64,000 nucleotides of DNA. It comes from Owenia fusiformis (lineage: Eukaryota > Annelida > Polychaeta > Sabellida > Oweniidae). Shown here one piece after another: positions 27,901-42,900 of the stretch. Numbering within the stretch: the first letter of the stretch is position 1; each line of letters starts with the position of its first letter. A program made the translations under genes and the position numbers. Where the stretch lies: the NCBI GenBank assembly GCA_903813345.2, contig CAIIXF020000007.1, positions 29,499,564 through 29,563,563 on the forward strand. Reading direction: 5' to 3'. The notes under the pieces were generated by a model that worked only from the letters and a program-made list of their open reading frames with translations, was not told the origin of the DNA and searched no databases.

Positions 27901-30900
27901 CTTTCTGTTCAACAAATACATTATAGCCATTCATATTACAATATCGAAAGCTAAAACATGAAATTAAGCCGCAGGACTTTCACAGGTTTGCTTGCTTTTT
28001 ATTTAGACTTTTTAATTCATGTCTTTACATTCACACGATTCCTTTTATTCATTAACTCTCATTAGTTTGCCGCATAATATATGAATTATTGTCGTAAAAC
28101 TTGTCTTAAACACATGCAATGAACAATATAGCAGACCACAGATTCAAATCCAGTGAAATTGTCCAAAGGTATAGCATAAGCTAATCATTAAAACATAATG
28201 TGTACAGTCCAGAATTGAGTAAAATGAAGAGTGACAAACCTGTTCTTGCAGTTCTTTCACAAGTGCTCTCAGCGCAATTACTTCTCGCTCAGAATCCTCC
28301 TGTGATGTCATTTTAGTAGACAGCTCCTGTCTGATGTTCTCCAGTTCTTCAAGCTGCAAATTCAATTCAACAAATGCCTCAGTCACATTTGATCTATGGC
28401 AACCATACAATGGTCGATGTTACCATTTAAGGGTACTGGATTATGATTATTCGCATGATTGTATGTAGTATGCTATATAATCTTATATGTAATTTTGATG
28501 TTGTCTGCATCTTTAACTTGGCTTCAGATCCTGATGCTTCCATTGGTTAAACTTAAGGCTGGGGCTATATTTAGCGCAACATAGAGAATTATATAAGAAC
28601 GGTTGATATGCTTTAGTACTGTTCTGGTGATTGGGGGCCTTTCGGCCCAAGTTCTGGTGAAAGCTCTGATGTGAAGAATTTGAAGCTAAGTTACTGATAA
28701 CAGACTAAAAGAATAAGCTTGGACTGTAGTGATTTAAAAGATAAAATATTTCTTATACAATATACTTGGATTGAACAGCACAACTGACTTGTTATGTTGA
28801 ACTTAGGGAGTTTGAACCACACATCAACTTACTATAATAAGGACAATTCCACAATCAACTATAACACTTCATCAATTAATAAGTCAAACACCAGAACCAA
28901 TAAACAATAATCGAAAGAACTTGTAAAGTTAACAGCCGATGCTTCCCAAAATTCGAGAGAAGCATGCAGCATGAAATATAGGGATAACCAGTATGATGTA
29001 GATCTTCTATATCGATTTCATGAAGCTACGGCCACTGTATTCCTGCCGTAGAGCAAATGTGACTGAGGATTAATTTATTGCAAATGGCATTTGTTACGCA
29101 TGCCAACAAAAATACTGATGACATGAAGTGTCTAAATTGAGAGGGTATTACCTACATGGGGCCAAAGATATGAACAACTACAAGCAATTATGTTACACAA
29201 GTAAAATGAATATATTTGAAATCCCAATACAATAGCTTAAATGGAATAATATGTACATGATTTGGTAAAGACACTGACATTAAGATAATTTCAATTTTCA
29301 AAACAAGGCATTAACATGCAAAATATCACCACCTGCCATTTGTGACAGATGCAGAACATCAGATGCCAATCAACGTCACAAAAAAGTTGACAAAATTAAA
29401 ACCTTATGAAACATAAAATATCTGTTGTATCCTGTACATACCTGAGTAGACATTTGTTCAATCTCGATATTCTTCTCATGAATGAGGTTCTGGGCCAGCG
29501 TATCCATAGAGGTGCCCTCCACTTGCTGTGTAAGCCTCTCAACATCAGTCTGTAGTTGGTTACACCTCTCTTCCAGGTCCGTTTTCTCAGTATGAGAATT
29601 GTTGTACTGCGTACGGAGGATTTCCAATTGAATCTCAAGCTGTTCAGCTTTCTCTATACGCTGGCTCAACTGGTCCTGTTGCTGGTCTAATTGTTCACTT
29701 AGCTGGGCCACCTTTAATAAAAACCAAATTGAAGGTTACCATGGGGATGGTCAGTAAGTCATTGGTTGCCATGGGGATAGTTTGAGTGCAACTGAAGATA
29801 TTAATAAAATGGTACCAAAACAAGTTAGAGTGGAGTTAAAAATAAAAAAAATGATACTAAAAACAAGTTTGAGTGGAGTTGATTTGGACATCATTACTTT
29901 TATTAGTTGGTAATGACAAACATGCCAGTTTCTGGTCAATTTGTTGAATCAAATGATGCTTAATATAAAATCTAAATCATGCTATTTCCAAAAATTTCTC
30001 TCAAAAACATCTATGTATGAAACACACTGGTTACTAGCTACTTGGCTATAATGTTTTGAGTACAGTGAAACCAAGTGAAGAGGAACACCTCTACAAGTGG
30101 GACACCTCTGCTAGTGGAACACTTTTCAGAGTCTTTAAGTGGAACAACTTCCAGGTGGAATATTTTTAGATGTACCAAAGGTGTTCCAATTAGACAGGTT
30201 TTACTGTAATTTTGTAACTGTTTCATGTTAAAATAATTATTTCCCATATTTTTGCCTGTTGCGTCAAAAATTCTAGTGAAATTCCTGACAGTCATATTGA
30301 TAGTTACCACAGTGGTTGGTAACATATCTGGTTGGAGTATGTCTCACCTCTCTCTCCTTCTCCTTCAGGGCATGTCTCTCATCTTCAAGATCTTTCTCTG
30401 TATTCTGACCCATCTCTCTTGTATGTCTAAACTCATCTAACTCAGACTGTTGCAAGACAAAAACACACACCAGTTTAGGGACTCTGTCCGTTGTCCAAAT
30501 ATCAACAGTTGTGAAAATACTAAATCAATTTATTTTTGGTTTTTACCCCACTCCCACAATGATAGATTGAAAAATATCTATTTCCATTTCCTTGATATTA
30601 CGTGTAAATAACTGTTTTACAAAATGAAATGAATTCATTATTTACCCCCTCCCAAAAATTGAAAGTGATTTAATTCTCCAACAATTGTTGATATTTAATA
30701 AACCCCAAGTAGCTCATTCTAAAAGCAATCTTATTGTAGTCAGCTTTCATCTAACACACTACATTTGTACACAGGTTTTGGGGTTTGCTACTAGGAAAGG
30801 CAAATTATCAATGAGTAGATCTAAACCTGGTCTAAGAATTATGCTCTCCAAATTAATCAAAACCCATGCAGTCTAGTGATAAAATGCACATATGAAATGT

Positions 30901-33900
30901 TACCTGTATTGCCATTACTAAACAAAAATTCAAATATCAGTCTAGCGCATTATCTATAACCAAAACTAGCGATAAAGGTAGCTCATGTCAATGCAATACA
31001 AAGGATTACAGATTTCACTGAAGCTAGTTTGAGTCAGTCTAGATAAAATGGGCTTGATGTTTGCTTAGAACCATTTCTAGAGTGCATTAGAATGTTATTT
31101 ACCTTTAATTGTGAAACGTGCGTCAGATGCTCATAAACCTGATCTTGTAAAGCTTTCTTATCAGCCTCCAGGTCTTGTTGTATCTGTTCAGCCTTGTCCA
31201 GTTCACTCCTTAGTGTGCCTATTGTTTCCTCCATGTGTTCCAGCTTGTTTTTATCATCCTCTTCAGAGCTTGCATGATCGGCTTGCTTGTCGACAAGTGA
31301 GTCAAATTTCTGGAAGACAACAGTCAATTTTTTAAGGATTTAAGCCCTGGACTCAGTGCAATGTGGAATGACCATTCCATGAAGATGTTGCTTTCCAAAA
31401 CTTGCACGAGATGCACAGCATCGAGTGCAGGAGTGTTCATTTTAGGAAACAATACCTGAAGTATTATCCATGTTCTGTAATTTCATGTCTTGGGATATTA
31501 ATGCTCACCAGCTAATCTTGAAAATATGGAAAATGGTGTCATTCCTTGAACTCACATAGTGATTCCAAATAATTTTACACCCACTTGAGAAAACTTGCCA
31601 AACTCCGGAGAACATTTAGATACCAGAATGTGAAATACATTAGTTACATTAGATGATATGTCGTCACTAGATAGTTGATACACTATGAGAATATACCTGT
31701 TGAAGATCCTCAAATTCTGCTTCCTTTTCTCTCAATGTAACATCGGTGTTCTCTTTTTCCACTCTGAGACTCTTTAAGATCTTAATGTTACTGTCCAACT
31801 CCTGTTGAAGCCTGTCCCGGTCTTCCTCAGCATTGGTACATCTCTTACGTAGAGATGACAGTTCATTTTCTAGCTCAGAAATCTAAATCAAAATTAAAAA
31901 GTTTGTTAAAGAGTTGCTAGGTAATAAAAAAACAAATAAGAGCAACAACCCGAAGAATGTAAAATTACTCATGTAATAACATTTGGCGGGACTATAACAT
32001 AAGACAACATGGTTTAAACTTTATATGGGGACTTTAAACTGTGTAATTTCAGAAATTATGATCATACATTTTGCGCGTTACAAGCTATTTGAAATGAGAG
32101 ATCTCAGAAATTTCTGACGAAGAAAATTTTTGTTGAACGTCAGCAGATTAATATATCGTGATGTCACAGATTTTAATGCTAACAATGGACTTGAGGGGCC
32201 TTGTTGCCCGGCTGGTAGAAGAGACAAATTCAGAGTAAATTTCAAAAAGCTGGCATTAATTTTACACACAATGTTTTTTGCTTTCATTTCATATCATATC
32301 TTCTAAAAAATATAAGTTTTTATTCTATTTTGGGATAAACCTTCTGTTTTTTCCACAAAATAAAATTAAGACTGTTAGGGAAATATGAGCATGCTTTTTG
32401 AGAAGACAGCTTCTATCATTTTTTACCCTCTCAAGTTCTTGTCACCTCTTTAATGAGACTCTCAATGAAATGTCACTAGAGCGCAATAGCCTCATTACTT
32501 GTGTGTGATTCTTTCAAGTGAAAGGTAACATGTCTACATGCATAGATCAAGATGACATATAAAACTGAATACAGAAATAAAACTATAAAATTAAACCCAT
32601 AGAGATGCTCTAATGTACAATACCTGTAACTACAAAAATATTTTTCAATATGCCTTTTGAATCACTGAGCTAGTACCTAAATAGTGAAACTAGTTTATGG
32701 GTTGTCTAACTGGTTCCTGTGTTGTCTTGTCTGTCTAAAGATTATTTGACTGGTTCTTGAAAAGAATAAATAGTTCCTAAATTGTCTTGCTTATTTGTCT
32801 GTTGCCTTATTAGTCCCTGAATGATATACATGTATATAGCTGGTTCCTAGTGACTAGTCCCTAAATTGTCTTGCTTGTTTGTCGTCATATTAGTCCCTGA
32901 ATGATATAGCTGGTTCCTGAATAATATAAATCGTCACTAAATTGTCTCAATTGTTTGTCTGTTGCCTTATTAGTCCCTGAAAGATATACATGTATATAGC
33001 TGGTTCCTAGTGACTAGTCCCTAAACTGTCTTGCTGGTTTGTCGTCATATTAGTCCCTGAATGATATACATGTAGCCTATCTAGCTGGTTCCTGAATAGT
33101 GTAACTAGTCCCTTAATTTTTAAGCTGGTTCTCTGTTAACTTGGTTCTTGAATAACTATTTACCCTCTGTGCTAAATAATCAAAATGTCACAACATGTCA
33201 TCTGTTACAGACCACCAACCACCATCAGAAGAAACGGAGACCATAACAAAACATCATCTATAATAAAATAAAATGCTGAACAGACCTGGTCTTGGAGGGA
33301 ATCATCATGTTGACTTTTCTGCCTCTTCAACTGAAGCTCTTCCTTCAATTTCCCTTTCTGCCCCTCAAAGTCTTGTCTTTCCTGTTCCCGCTCTACTGTC
33401 TGCTCCTACAATTATAGGGTGTATACTTAGATTATTTACTCTTCTGTATGTATTGACAGTCACTAACTTGGAATTAATCCAGATAGCATGCTGTTATTCA
33501 TCTCCATGGCAACAAATTAGGATATTATTTGAATAAAGACCAGAAACGAAGGATATGTCAATTCTGGGATAATACAAGCCATTGGATTCGTGCCTGATGT
33601 CGCTACACAGGTAAAATTAATACCGTTTCACACAGTGATCAATAGTAAATTAAATGAAGCCTTGGGGTGATCTATGTATATCTATAGCACATTGTAGCAA
33701 ATTGATCTATTTATTTATATTAGATCAGACACTGTATTGTGCAGGCACGGTATCGCAATTAAGAGATGCTGGAAGCTGCATTGCTAGTAATCAATATTCA
33801 TTTGAAATCGATATTTCAGGGAAAGTGTCTAATCGGAATAAAGGCTTTTCTATAACTGAACTCAGGGTGCTTTATAATTACCAGTCTGGAGCCAAACAAG

Positions 33901-36900
33901 CATTCCAAAAAACAATACCCCATTCAGTACCTAATCAGAATAAAGGCTTTTCTATAACTGCCCTTTTTATTGTATCAAGGGGATCAATAATATCTTTTGA
34001 TAAGAATACCTTTCAGGAGTTCATATATTGCAATCAACTAGCTTGCTATAACATGTGAAAAAGACAAATACACACTACAATACACAAAAAATTGTTTCTA
34101 ACTGAAAATGTTAAAAAATTGTAAACGTCTATAATAATCAAAATAAGGTAAAATTAACCCGAAAATAAAATAAAATACATGTAAAAGATACAAATAACTA
34201 AACTTTACAAAGCGAAACATTACAAACATTTACAGTGAAACCTGTCTTAGTAAATACACCTGTGTTTACTGAACACCACTTCAAGACATATTTCACATTG
34301 ATTCCTGTATAAAGTCCTCTGTAGTGAACACCTACCTACAATGAACACTTTTTGTGGCTCCACTGGTGTTCACTATATACAGGTTTTACTGGATTGGTAT
34401 AAAATGAGCATATAAGAAGTTGCTGCTCTCTGAAATCATTCCTGTATCATCCCCATGCATTAATTCATATATGATGAAAGTATGCATATATGCACTTTTG
34501 TCACGGAAGGCAAAATATTAATACATGAGTAGGTGGACAGGATTAGATGTTGAATGCAATAACATCAATACTTCATGCTATGCCGATTAATACAACAGAA
34601 CAGGCACCAGAAAATGTACTTTGTTTCCAAGGCAATAATTTTCAGAGTATTACGTATGTTTTCATTTTGCGATTCACTTACATAAGTTATTACCCTAAAT
34701 ACCAGAGGTTAGTGATTATAGATGCCCTCTGAATAAAACAGAGAATTTTGATGCTAGTTAAATGACCCAAAGGTAGCTGGTTTGGCCTTTTTATGAAAGC
34801 TTGCAATTCTGTAACTGCAATTTTGATTGGGTAGCTGAATATTGAGTGACCCAATCTGATTGGATAAGGCTAGATTAAAATTATCTGCATATTTTCTCGT
34901 CCAAAGATGCTTGAAAGGGGCAAGTTGCTACTTTTTTTGATTTTCTCTAATCCAAAGATTATTCGTTTATGCTTCAGGCTAATTTATATAATGAATAATA
35001 ATATTTTGGTCAAGTTGCAGGTGCCCATTATTCCTGTCTAACAAAGAACTTAAACATCTAAGAATGAAGGAATTCCCAAAAATACACCAAAGTTTGCTCC
35101 AAATATGCACCATTTTCATACATGTACTCTGACACACTTTTTTCTGTAAACTCGCAAAGTATTTAGTTCTACCAAAAATCATGAGAGACATATACCACAT
35201 CATGCACCTCTCGTAATTTGCTTTGCCATGTTGCATAATGTTTACTTTTTTTAAGATTTAGTATTTACAGACAGTAGGGTTAGTTTCAACATCTCCATGG
35301 TGCATACTACAGGCTTATTCCAAAGGAGTGGTATTGATATGGAGAACTTTTTGAACACACGTTTCTCTTAAACCAGTCATAAAAAATCTAAAAATTTAAC
35401 AGATCGTCAATTTAATGGTCATCTTTTGAATGGTAACAATATAATTTGAAATATATATATATACTTCCATCTATATTGTTTTAGAAAACACATCAAACAC
35501 TTGTTTGTTCTTGGTATCATGTTTTCAGAGTAAAATGAAACATCTTTCCGAACCTCATTGGAACAAAACAACATAAACACAACATGATTAGGTCTCTTAA
35601 TATTGTAATTGTACAAAGAAAATTTTGGTTGATTTTAAAAAAGTATCTTGTTAATAAAATAAAAGGTTTATCTTGATTTTTATCTATTTTGGGGGGATTT
35701 TGTTTTAATTTTTTGAATACTTTTTTAAAATCGACCAAAAATTCCTTTGTATAACTATAATATGGAGAGGTCTAAAAACATGTATATGCTATTTTGTTCC
35801 AACAAGGTTCGGAAAGACATTTTATTTCATTCTGAAGAATTGGTAGAAAGGAGCAAAAATAATTGCACTAAAAAAACAAAAAAATGTTAACAAAAACAGT
35901 TATATAAAATATTTCTAAATAATTTTCGCATTAAATTGTTGTCCAGTCAACATTACATAAAATACTGTGTTTTTTTACAGAATGTTTTCAATGATTGGTT
36001 TAAGAGAAAAACATTGTTGAATTTAGTTCTCCATATCGATACCACTCCTTTGGAGTGTATATGAGATCGGAGTTCGAGTCTTTAACTAAAGGGGATGCCA
36101 TGCTTTATATTATGCAATAATTGAAAGCAAAAATAATTGTTAGCTGTTATGCACTAATTAACAAGTAAGGATTCAGTTAGGGTTAGTATAATGTTTACCT
36201 CTATAAACTGTTTATTAGCTGTTAGCAGTCTGTTGACAGACAACAATTGGCTCTGAAGATCCTCTATTTGAAGTAGTTTCTCCTCCAGGAGTTCAGAAGA
36301 CTCCTGTTGCTCCTAGTAAATTAAACACCTCAAACTAAACACTTCCAGGGGTAAAATAAAAACCCTCTTCTTTGTGATTTAAACACTTCAATGTTATACT
36401 ATTTATGGAGACTACTAAATGTATTAGTAAAAGAATAATTCTCTATTTTCTCAAAATTATCAGTGAAATTATAATATAAATACTATTACTGCTTCAAAAT
36501 GGTGCATAATACACATTCCCAAGCACTACCTATTTTCTTAAGTGTATCTAAGTATATATCAAATGTATATTTGTACAGGAGCAAATGTTTTGTTTATATT
36601 TGAACTGGGACAGATAGATAGTATCACACATGTGTATTTACTTATTAATATTAACAATGACAATGAATTACTTCTATGCTTATACACAATGCATGTAGTT
36701 GATAATGTTTAACAGCGACACAACACAATGCAGTAGCAATAGAAGAACTCAGGTGGTTATTGCAAGGTGTCCAACCATAACACACAAGCTAGTATTTTTT
36801 AGTCAAACTGAATTATGAAAACAATTTAACTTAAACAGGCAATGCGCCTATTTTTGAAGGAAAAGGGACAAAATATCATTTGAGACATGTAACTCACACA

Positions 36901-39900
36901 GTCAATCAAATATGATAAAACTTTAATTTGGGTCAATACTGAAATGAAAAAAAAATTACTCGCATAGAAAACAGCATTTGAAGTTCAGAAATCAAAAGAA
37001 GTGAACTTTTCACAAAGTTATGTTTTTAAATAACTCTTGGATTAAAAGATGGCGCATGGTTGAAATCCCATCAAAAATGAATGGATAATTAATGCAAACA
37101 ACAATGCCATCTTTCTATGGCATTGCTAAAAACTTGACATATATAAATTGATAGATCAAAAATATTTTTTCATGATCTAGTGTCAACTCTGATGTGTTTG
37201 AGCTGTTTTTGGTGTCAAATGAAAGATCAGGTATTTATTAATCCATTGGAAATACTATGAAGATCAAAGTGAGACTTCATTTACGCACTTTGTCCCTTTA
37301 AATATATGTCAAACAAACCAATGTGTTATGGTCAGATGTGAATTAATTGTGCAAACAAAAAATAATTGTTTTGTTTTTTGCTTACACTCCCCTTCATAAG
37401 TTTTGAAAACAAGAAGCTCCCTTTTAAATCATGTGTGAAAGCCTGTTTTTGTTTGATGATTAAGGGGACCAATTAAGTTGTTTATTTTTTCTTCGAGCCA
37501 TTCAGTAAAATTACGATCTCTCTGCACCATGATGTCCAATCAAGATCATTCGAGTATCTAGGTATTCCTGACACGTTTAGGCATTCGGGAATGACAATGT
37601 CTACCCAAAGTTTGCACACTATATTGACATAATTTATGACTGAAATACAGGCTTTAACAAACAATCAATGGAGGCTTCCTGTTTCCAAACTCATGGAGAA
37701 GAGTGTATGTTAAGTGTGAAAGCAATAAGCTAGCTGAATAGTGCAAACACTGTCAAGATTCAAAATTAAAATAAAATATACGACACAACAAGATTTTCAA
37801 ATTAAAGTATTGCCGTTAAGAGAAAGTAAATAATAGAAATGAAATACAAACTAAAACATCTAAAAGTCCTTCCCCGAGTTTATACCCCATATATTCCACC
37901 TTTCACAACACTGACAAACATTAAACTCTTTGGAGACATTATTTTTATATATAGATACTTATAATAGATACTACAGATTGATTCAATCAATACAACTTAA
38001 TGTGGAAGAGGTCTGTACAAGACTCTTTAAATTACACTTTTCAACAAGCCATTAACATGCAAAATGTAACCACCTGCCATTTGTTACAGACTCTGAATGC
38101 AAAACACCAACTGCCGAATGCTTACCGCTGAATAATGACCACCAGACACCAACCAATGAACACCATCCACAAACAAGACTATAACAATATATCACAACTT
38201 TTGGTGGTGACATAAAAACTCAAAAAAGCTTTCATCAAACCCAATAGTCTCACATCAAATCTTTGGACCTTTCCCCTTGATTTCTCACTTCTACGAGAAA
38301 AGACTATTAAAATAGCACTACATCACATGACTATAAAAGCCAAAGACTATATTGGGTTGACCTACCTGCTCAATGGTAAGCTCAAGTTGTCTGATCTGTT
38401 CCTGCATTCCACTTCTCTCATGTGCTAGTTGTAGCTCCAGTTCTTCCTTCTCATGCTGTAGTCTCGTCAACTCATCAACAACATCTGGAACAGTTTATTA
38501 AATACATGTACTTTAACATGTAGAAGAAAACAAGAAATTTTACTTTATAGCAATGAAGGAGATTTTGAGAGCAAATGCCATAGAAACCAGCTAGTGTTTA
38601 AACACAAGTTTGAAATTTGGAAAATTAGAAATAGTAAAATCTATAACCAATAAGTTCTGTATTCCTGTATAAGTACCAATGTAACCATTGTATATTATGT
38701 AAAAATTGTATAAATGTTTCAATGTTAATAAATTAATTAAAAAAACAAAAAAAACATGTAGAGGTGTTCACTTCAAGAGACTTAATTCTAGTATCCTCAA
38801 GGTTTTAGGCATGGGCTAAAGATCTCGATTTAAACTGCAAACAAGAGTCACATGCAAAAAATCTCTTACAATATGTATGTATGAAAATAAGATTAATTCA
38901 CCAAACAAGCCTAAAAGAGAACTCAGCTGTGAAGTCAGTTTATTTAAATATGATAAAGGATTAATTTGTTTTCCTGGCTTATAAGCTAGATAAGACTAAA
39001 ACAATATGCTAAATATATGATAGTCAAAACTTTTCCAATGCATTATAACACAAAATGAATGATAGTATTTTTATTTACCTTGGTCTGTTGTGATAATTTG
39101 GGGAATAGATTGAGCTGTTTCCTGTTGAGCTTTACTTGTCTCTACTCGAGCTTTAACTATTTCTAATTGAGCTTTAACTGTCTCTAGTTCAGCAACAAGG
39201 GATGCTTTCTGTTCTTCTAGTGTTTGTACATCACCCTCCAATTGTGAGTTCACCTCTCTACTGCCTTCTAACAAACCTACAATCAGTGATAGGAAACCAG
39301 ATAAGTAAGAGTAAATAAGTGAGATCATGATCCATCATTTAAGTATATATTACTGGGATAAATGGGATTATTCAAAGTGTAACTGAATTCATTTGCTCTT
39401 GAATGCTAGTTATTCTAGATGGGGCCATAGCATCCTTAAAAATTTGGGTTATGGTTAGGGCTGTGTCAGTTTGGAATCTCATTACACTTGCTAGTAAAAT
39501 AACATAGCCATTCATTTATAATATCTATGACTCATAAATCACAGGATATCCCCTAAACATACAATAAAATACAAAAGACAGACTGAAATTAAATTAAAAC
39601 AGTAAATACCTGTGCTCTTTTGTATTTCAATGTCAAGATTCTGTCTAGTGTTTGCCTCATCTAAAGCCTGCTGTTCTAGTCTACTACACTGCTCTCTCAG
39701 CTCCTTGACTACCTCACGGTCTGCTTCAGATTTTCTGAAAAAAAGAAGGAAGATTTAGTCTACTATATAGGAATTGGGAACAGTTCATAATAAAAATGGT
39801 CCGTTTGGGCCATTTCCTATGATTTGGTGTTTAGACTTGAACTAAAGATATAGATGTTTGGAACAGACTTAGTTAATATGGTATAGTCGAAAAGCTTCAT

Positions 39901-42900
39901 AAAATTTCAAATATTTTGTACATTTTATTAGGCAGGCCTATAAGCTGAAAGAGATGGACTCAATATTTTAAAGTTGACCTTCCTATCAATCGTACAAATA
40001 TTAAAATAGCTTACTGTTGTAGCTGGTCCATCAGCTGTTGTTGAGCATCTCTGCCTTCATGCAGCTGTTGTGTTGCATTGGATAGAAGTTCCATCAACCT
40101 TTCTACAGCTGCATCAACTCGAACAGTCGAGTCTGAAACATATGTGAAATAATAATTCATAATATGGGTATAGGTTAGTCTTGTTCAAAGACTGTATCCA
40201 CCCCCCCCCCGTCACCTTCACTATCTTTACCTGGCATATACCTGGAGAGAAGGATAAAGGGGGGGGGGAGTACAGGGTCTTTTAAGCAAGACTAGGTATA
40301 AGTACAACATTGCATGTAGTCAGCATTGATCATTTTAATTGGACTTTTTAAGAATGGCTACAAACGATTGCTTTTTGACAATTTTCAAATTTGCATCAAA
40401 ATATAAGATATTGTTTAAAGATAGTATGCATGGTAATTCATATCAAAATCAATGTTCTACAGAAACAACATTCGTGTACAGTACTGTACTACTTGAAATA
40501 TCTTCAACATACATTATACTAGAGAATGTAACTGAATACATTACTAGATTCATTATTTCTACCTTTAACTAGTGTTTCCTCTTCTGGCTCCAGTATAGTC
40601 CCAGAGAACATAGATGCAGTCATCTGAGACAGTTCTAGACCTTCATCTGACTGGGCAGACTGACCACTTGTGTTCATTGGACCATCCCCTCCTACACATA
40701 CAGAGACAAGGGGGTTATTATCAATTTAAATATTTAACACATACTTACACCACAAATATTACACATAATTGCCTCCCCTATCCAAAACTTGAGTAACCAT
40801 AATGACCTTAGTTTTTTATCCAAGAAGTTCGACATTCCAACCTGATACATAAGGGTTATGTACTGGGAGGTTTTGGATATGGGGTTTATCCAGAGGGAGA
40901 TATGCATATCTACCTGAGGGACCGTAGGGACCAAAGGTAGATGTGCATATCTCACGAGGGATGAACCCAATATCCAAACCGACCGTACATAACTGCTTTA
41001 TCCTATACCAAGTAGAGTTTTCTCATTTTCTTTCAATTTTTTTTCAATTATTTTTTATTTTTTCAATTTTTTCACATTTTCTAATTTTATCAATTTTTCA
41101 ATTTTTTTTCTATTTTTTTCTTTTTTCAATTTTTTATTTTTTCACATTTTTCACATTTCTTCTTTTTCAATTTTTTCAAATTTTTTTTTTGAAGCGGGAA
41201 GATATGCCCTGGAGCGGGAGATATGGCGGGAGATATGGAGGTTCAGGATATGGAAACCTCAAAATCAGGATACGGGATATATCTTACCAACTTATCTCCC
41301 TAAAACTCTACTTGGCATAGGATAAGAGCCATTATTTCCTGCAGAAATTTTGAATGAGAAGCCACAATACTTGAGATTTAAGAGCCTTATTCTCAGAACT
41401 TACCGAATGACAAAGAAAGATTAAATGAATAAAATGAATTAAATGAATAAAATACAGTACATATATAGAAGCTAAAACATCAATAGCAAAGAAAAGATCA
41501 AAAATTAGATATTAAGTAACACAGGAGGAAGGTCATATGAAATACAGAATAGAACTGTATGTTTACATCAATGAAACACTTACAGGTAACCTTTTAGTAT
41601 TTACAGTTAACTTTCATTGAATGATAACTCTCAAAATAATAGAGCATCTCACCTCCTTCTGCCCCCTGGGGTGGTTCCTCCCCTCCCTCTGGGGGTGCAA
41701 CAGACTGCCCCTGTAGGAGAGCTGCCAGACGTTTGTTAATAGATGTCTCCACCTCCACATTACTTCGTACCATGTCACTGAGCACTTGAAGCAAATGTTT
41801 GTTCGTCTCATTCACCTCATCTCTGGAAAGTCATATTATTTATCACATCATAGGTATGAATATTTTCTCTGTCAATTCGATTATGTACTCCAAAGTAAAA
41901 AATAAATAAAATGCCTAATAGATTACCCAGCATGCCTAAAACCTAAACAGATCTAATAGCACCGTCTTGCTTTTGCATCTGCAAGGACAAATTGTTCAAA
42001 GTATAACAAAATTGGTACCTCTCTGAATTCACATGGTCGAGATCTGCCCGAAGTAAAGCAATTAGGTTGCCATCTTCTTCTCTTTGTGTCTGCAGATTGC
42101 CTTCTAGTGATTTAGAGGAATCGGTCAGAGCCTGTAATGATAAAATATAATGATGTATGTCTATAGCTTTCTAAATATGATTCTCAGATTCTGTCTCACT
42201 TGGTTACATTTCAGTAACCCTCTTCTAAGAAATCTCCAAATCTGGTCACTGATTCAGTATGTCCTTAATTTTCACATTTTCCCAATTCATGACATCATAG
42301 AATGTTTACAGAAAGGTACCACTGTCTAATAAGTAATTTTTCCATTACCTTGATAGCTTGCTCATGCTCTTGTTGGAGCTGTCCTTGAAGCGACTGGTAC
42401 TTCTCCTTCCATTCATTATCCTTATCTTCCAGTGCCTTCTCAGCTTCTTTCTCCTTAGCTTCAACACTAGCCTCGTGTTCAGATCTAACTTGTTCCAATT
42501 CAGCAGTTTGCGCTTCAGTTACAGCTTCAATGGCATCTTGTGATTCACTCTTCAGTTTTTCCACCTCAGATATGTGTACATCTTCAACTTCTTTGAGCTT
42601 TGTTTGGGATTCGGTTAATTCTTTTTGGACTGTTTCCAGAGCTTGTTGAGTGTCAGCCAGGCTTTGTTGCGATGCTGATATCAGACTCTGTTGCTCCTCA
42701 AGTTGTTTAGAGCTCTCACTGGACAGTGTTTTAATTTGTTGTTGGAATTCAGTCATTAGTTGCTGCTTCTCCTGTTGATGTATCTCTTCTAACTCTGTGC
42801 TCTCTGAAAATATATAAGCATTAAGAGGACTTGTTCTAATGCCATGGTTTAACAATATGATCAAAAGATTGTCAATTGTCAATATCAGCATTAGGTGTAA

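Noticed and set aside
33654-34058. 134-residue plus-strand frame as a gene
   Set aside because: It contains a short direct repeat (ggcttttctataactg twice), has no splice context or recognisable domain, and lies in an AKAP9 intron.
41010-41320. Plus-strand Phe-rich frame as a membrane protein
   Set aside because: It is a T-rich tract inside an inverted-repeat element; the hydrophobic residues are only TTT codons.
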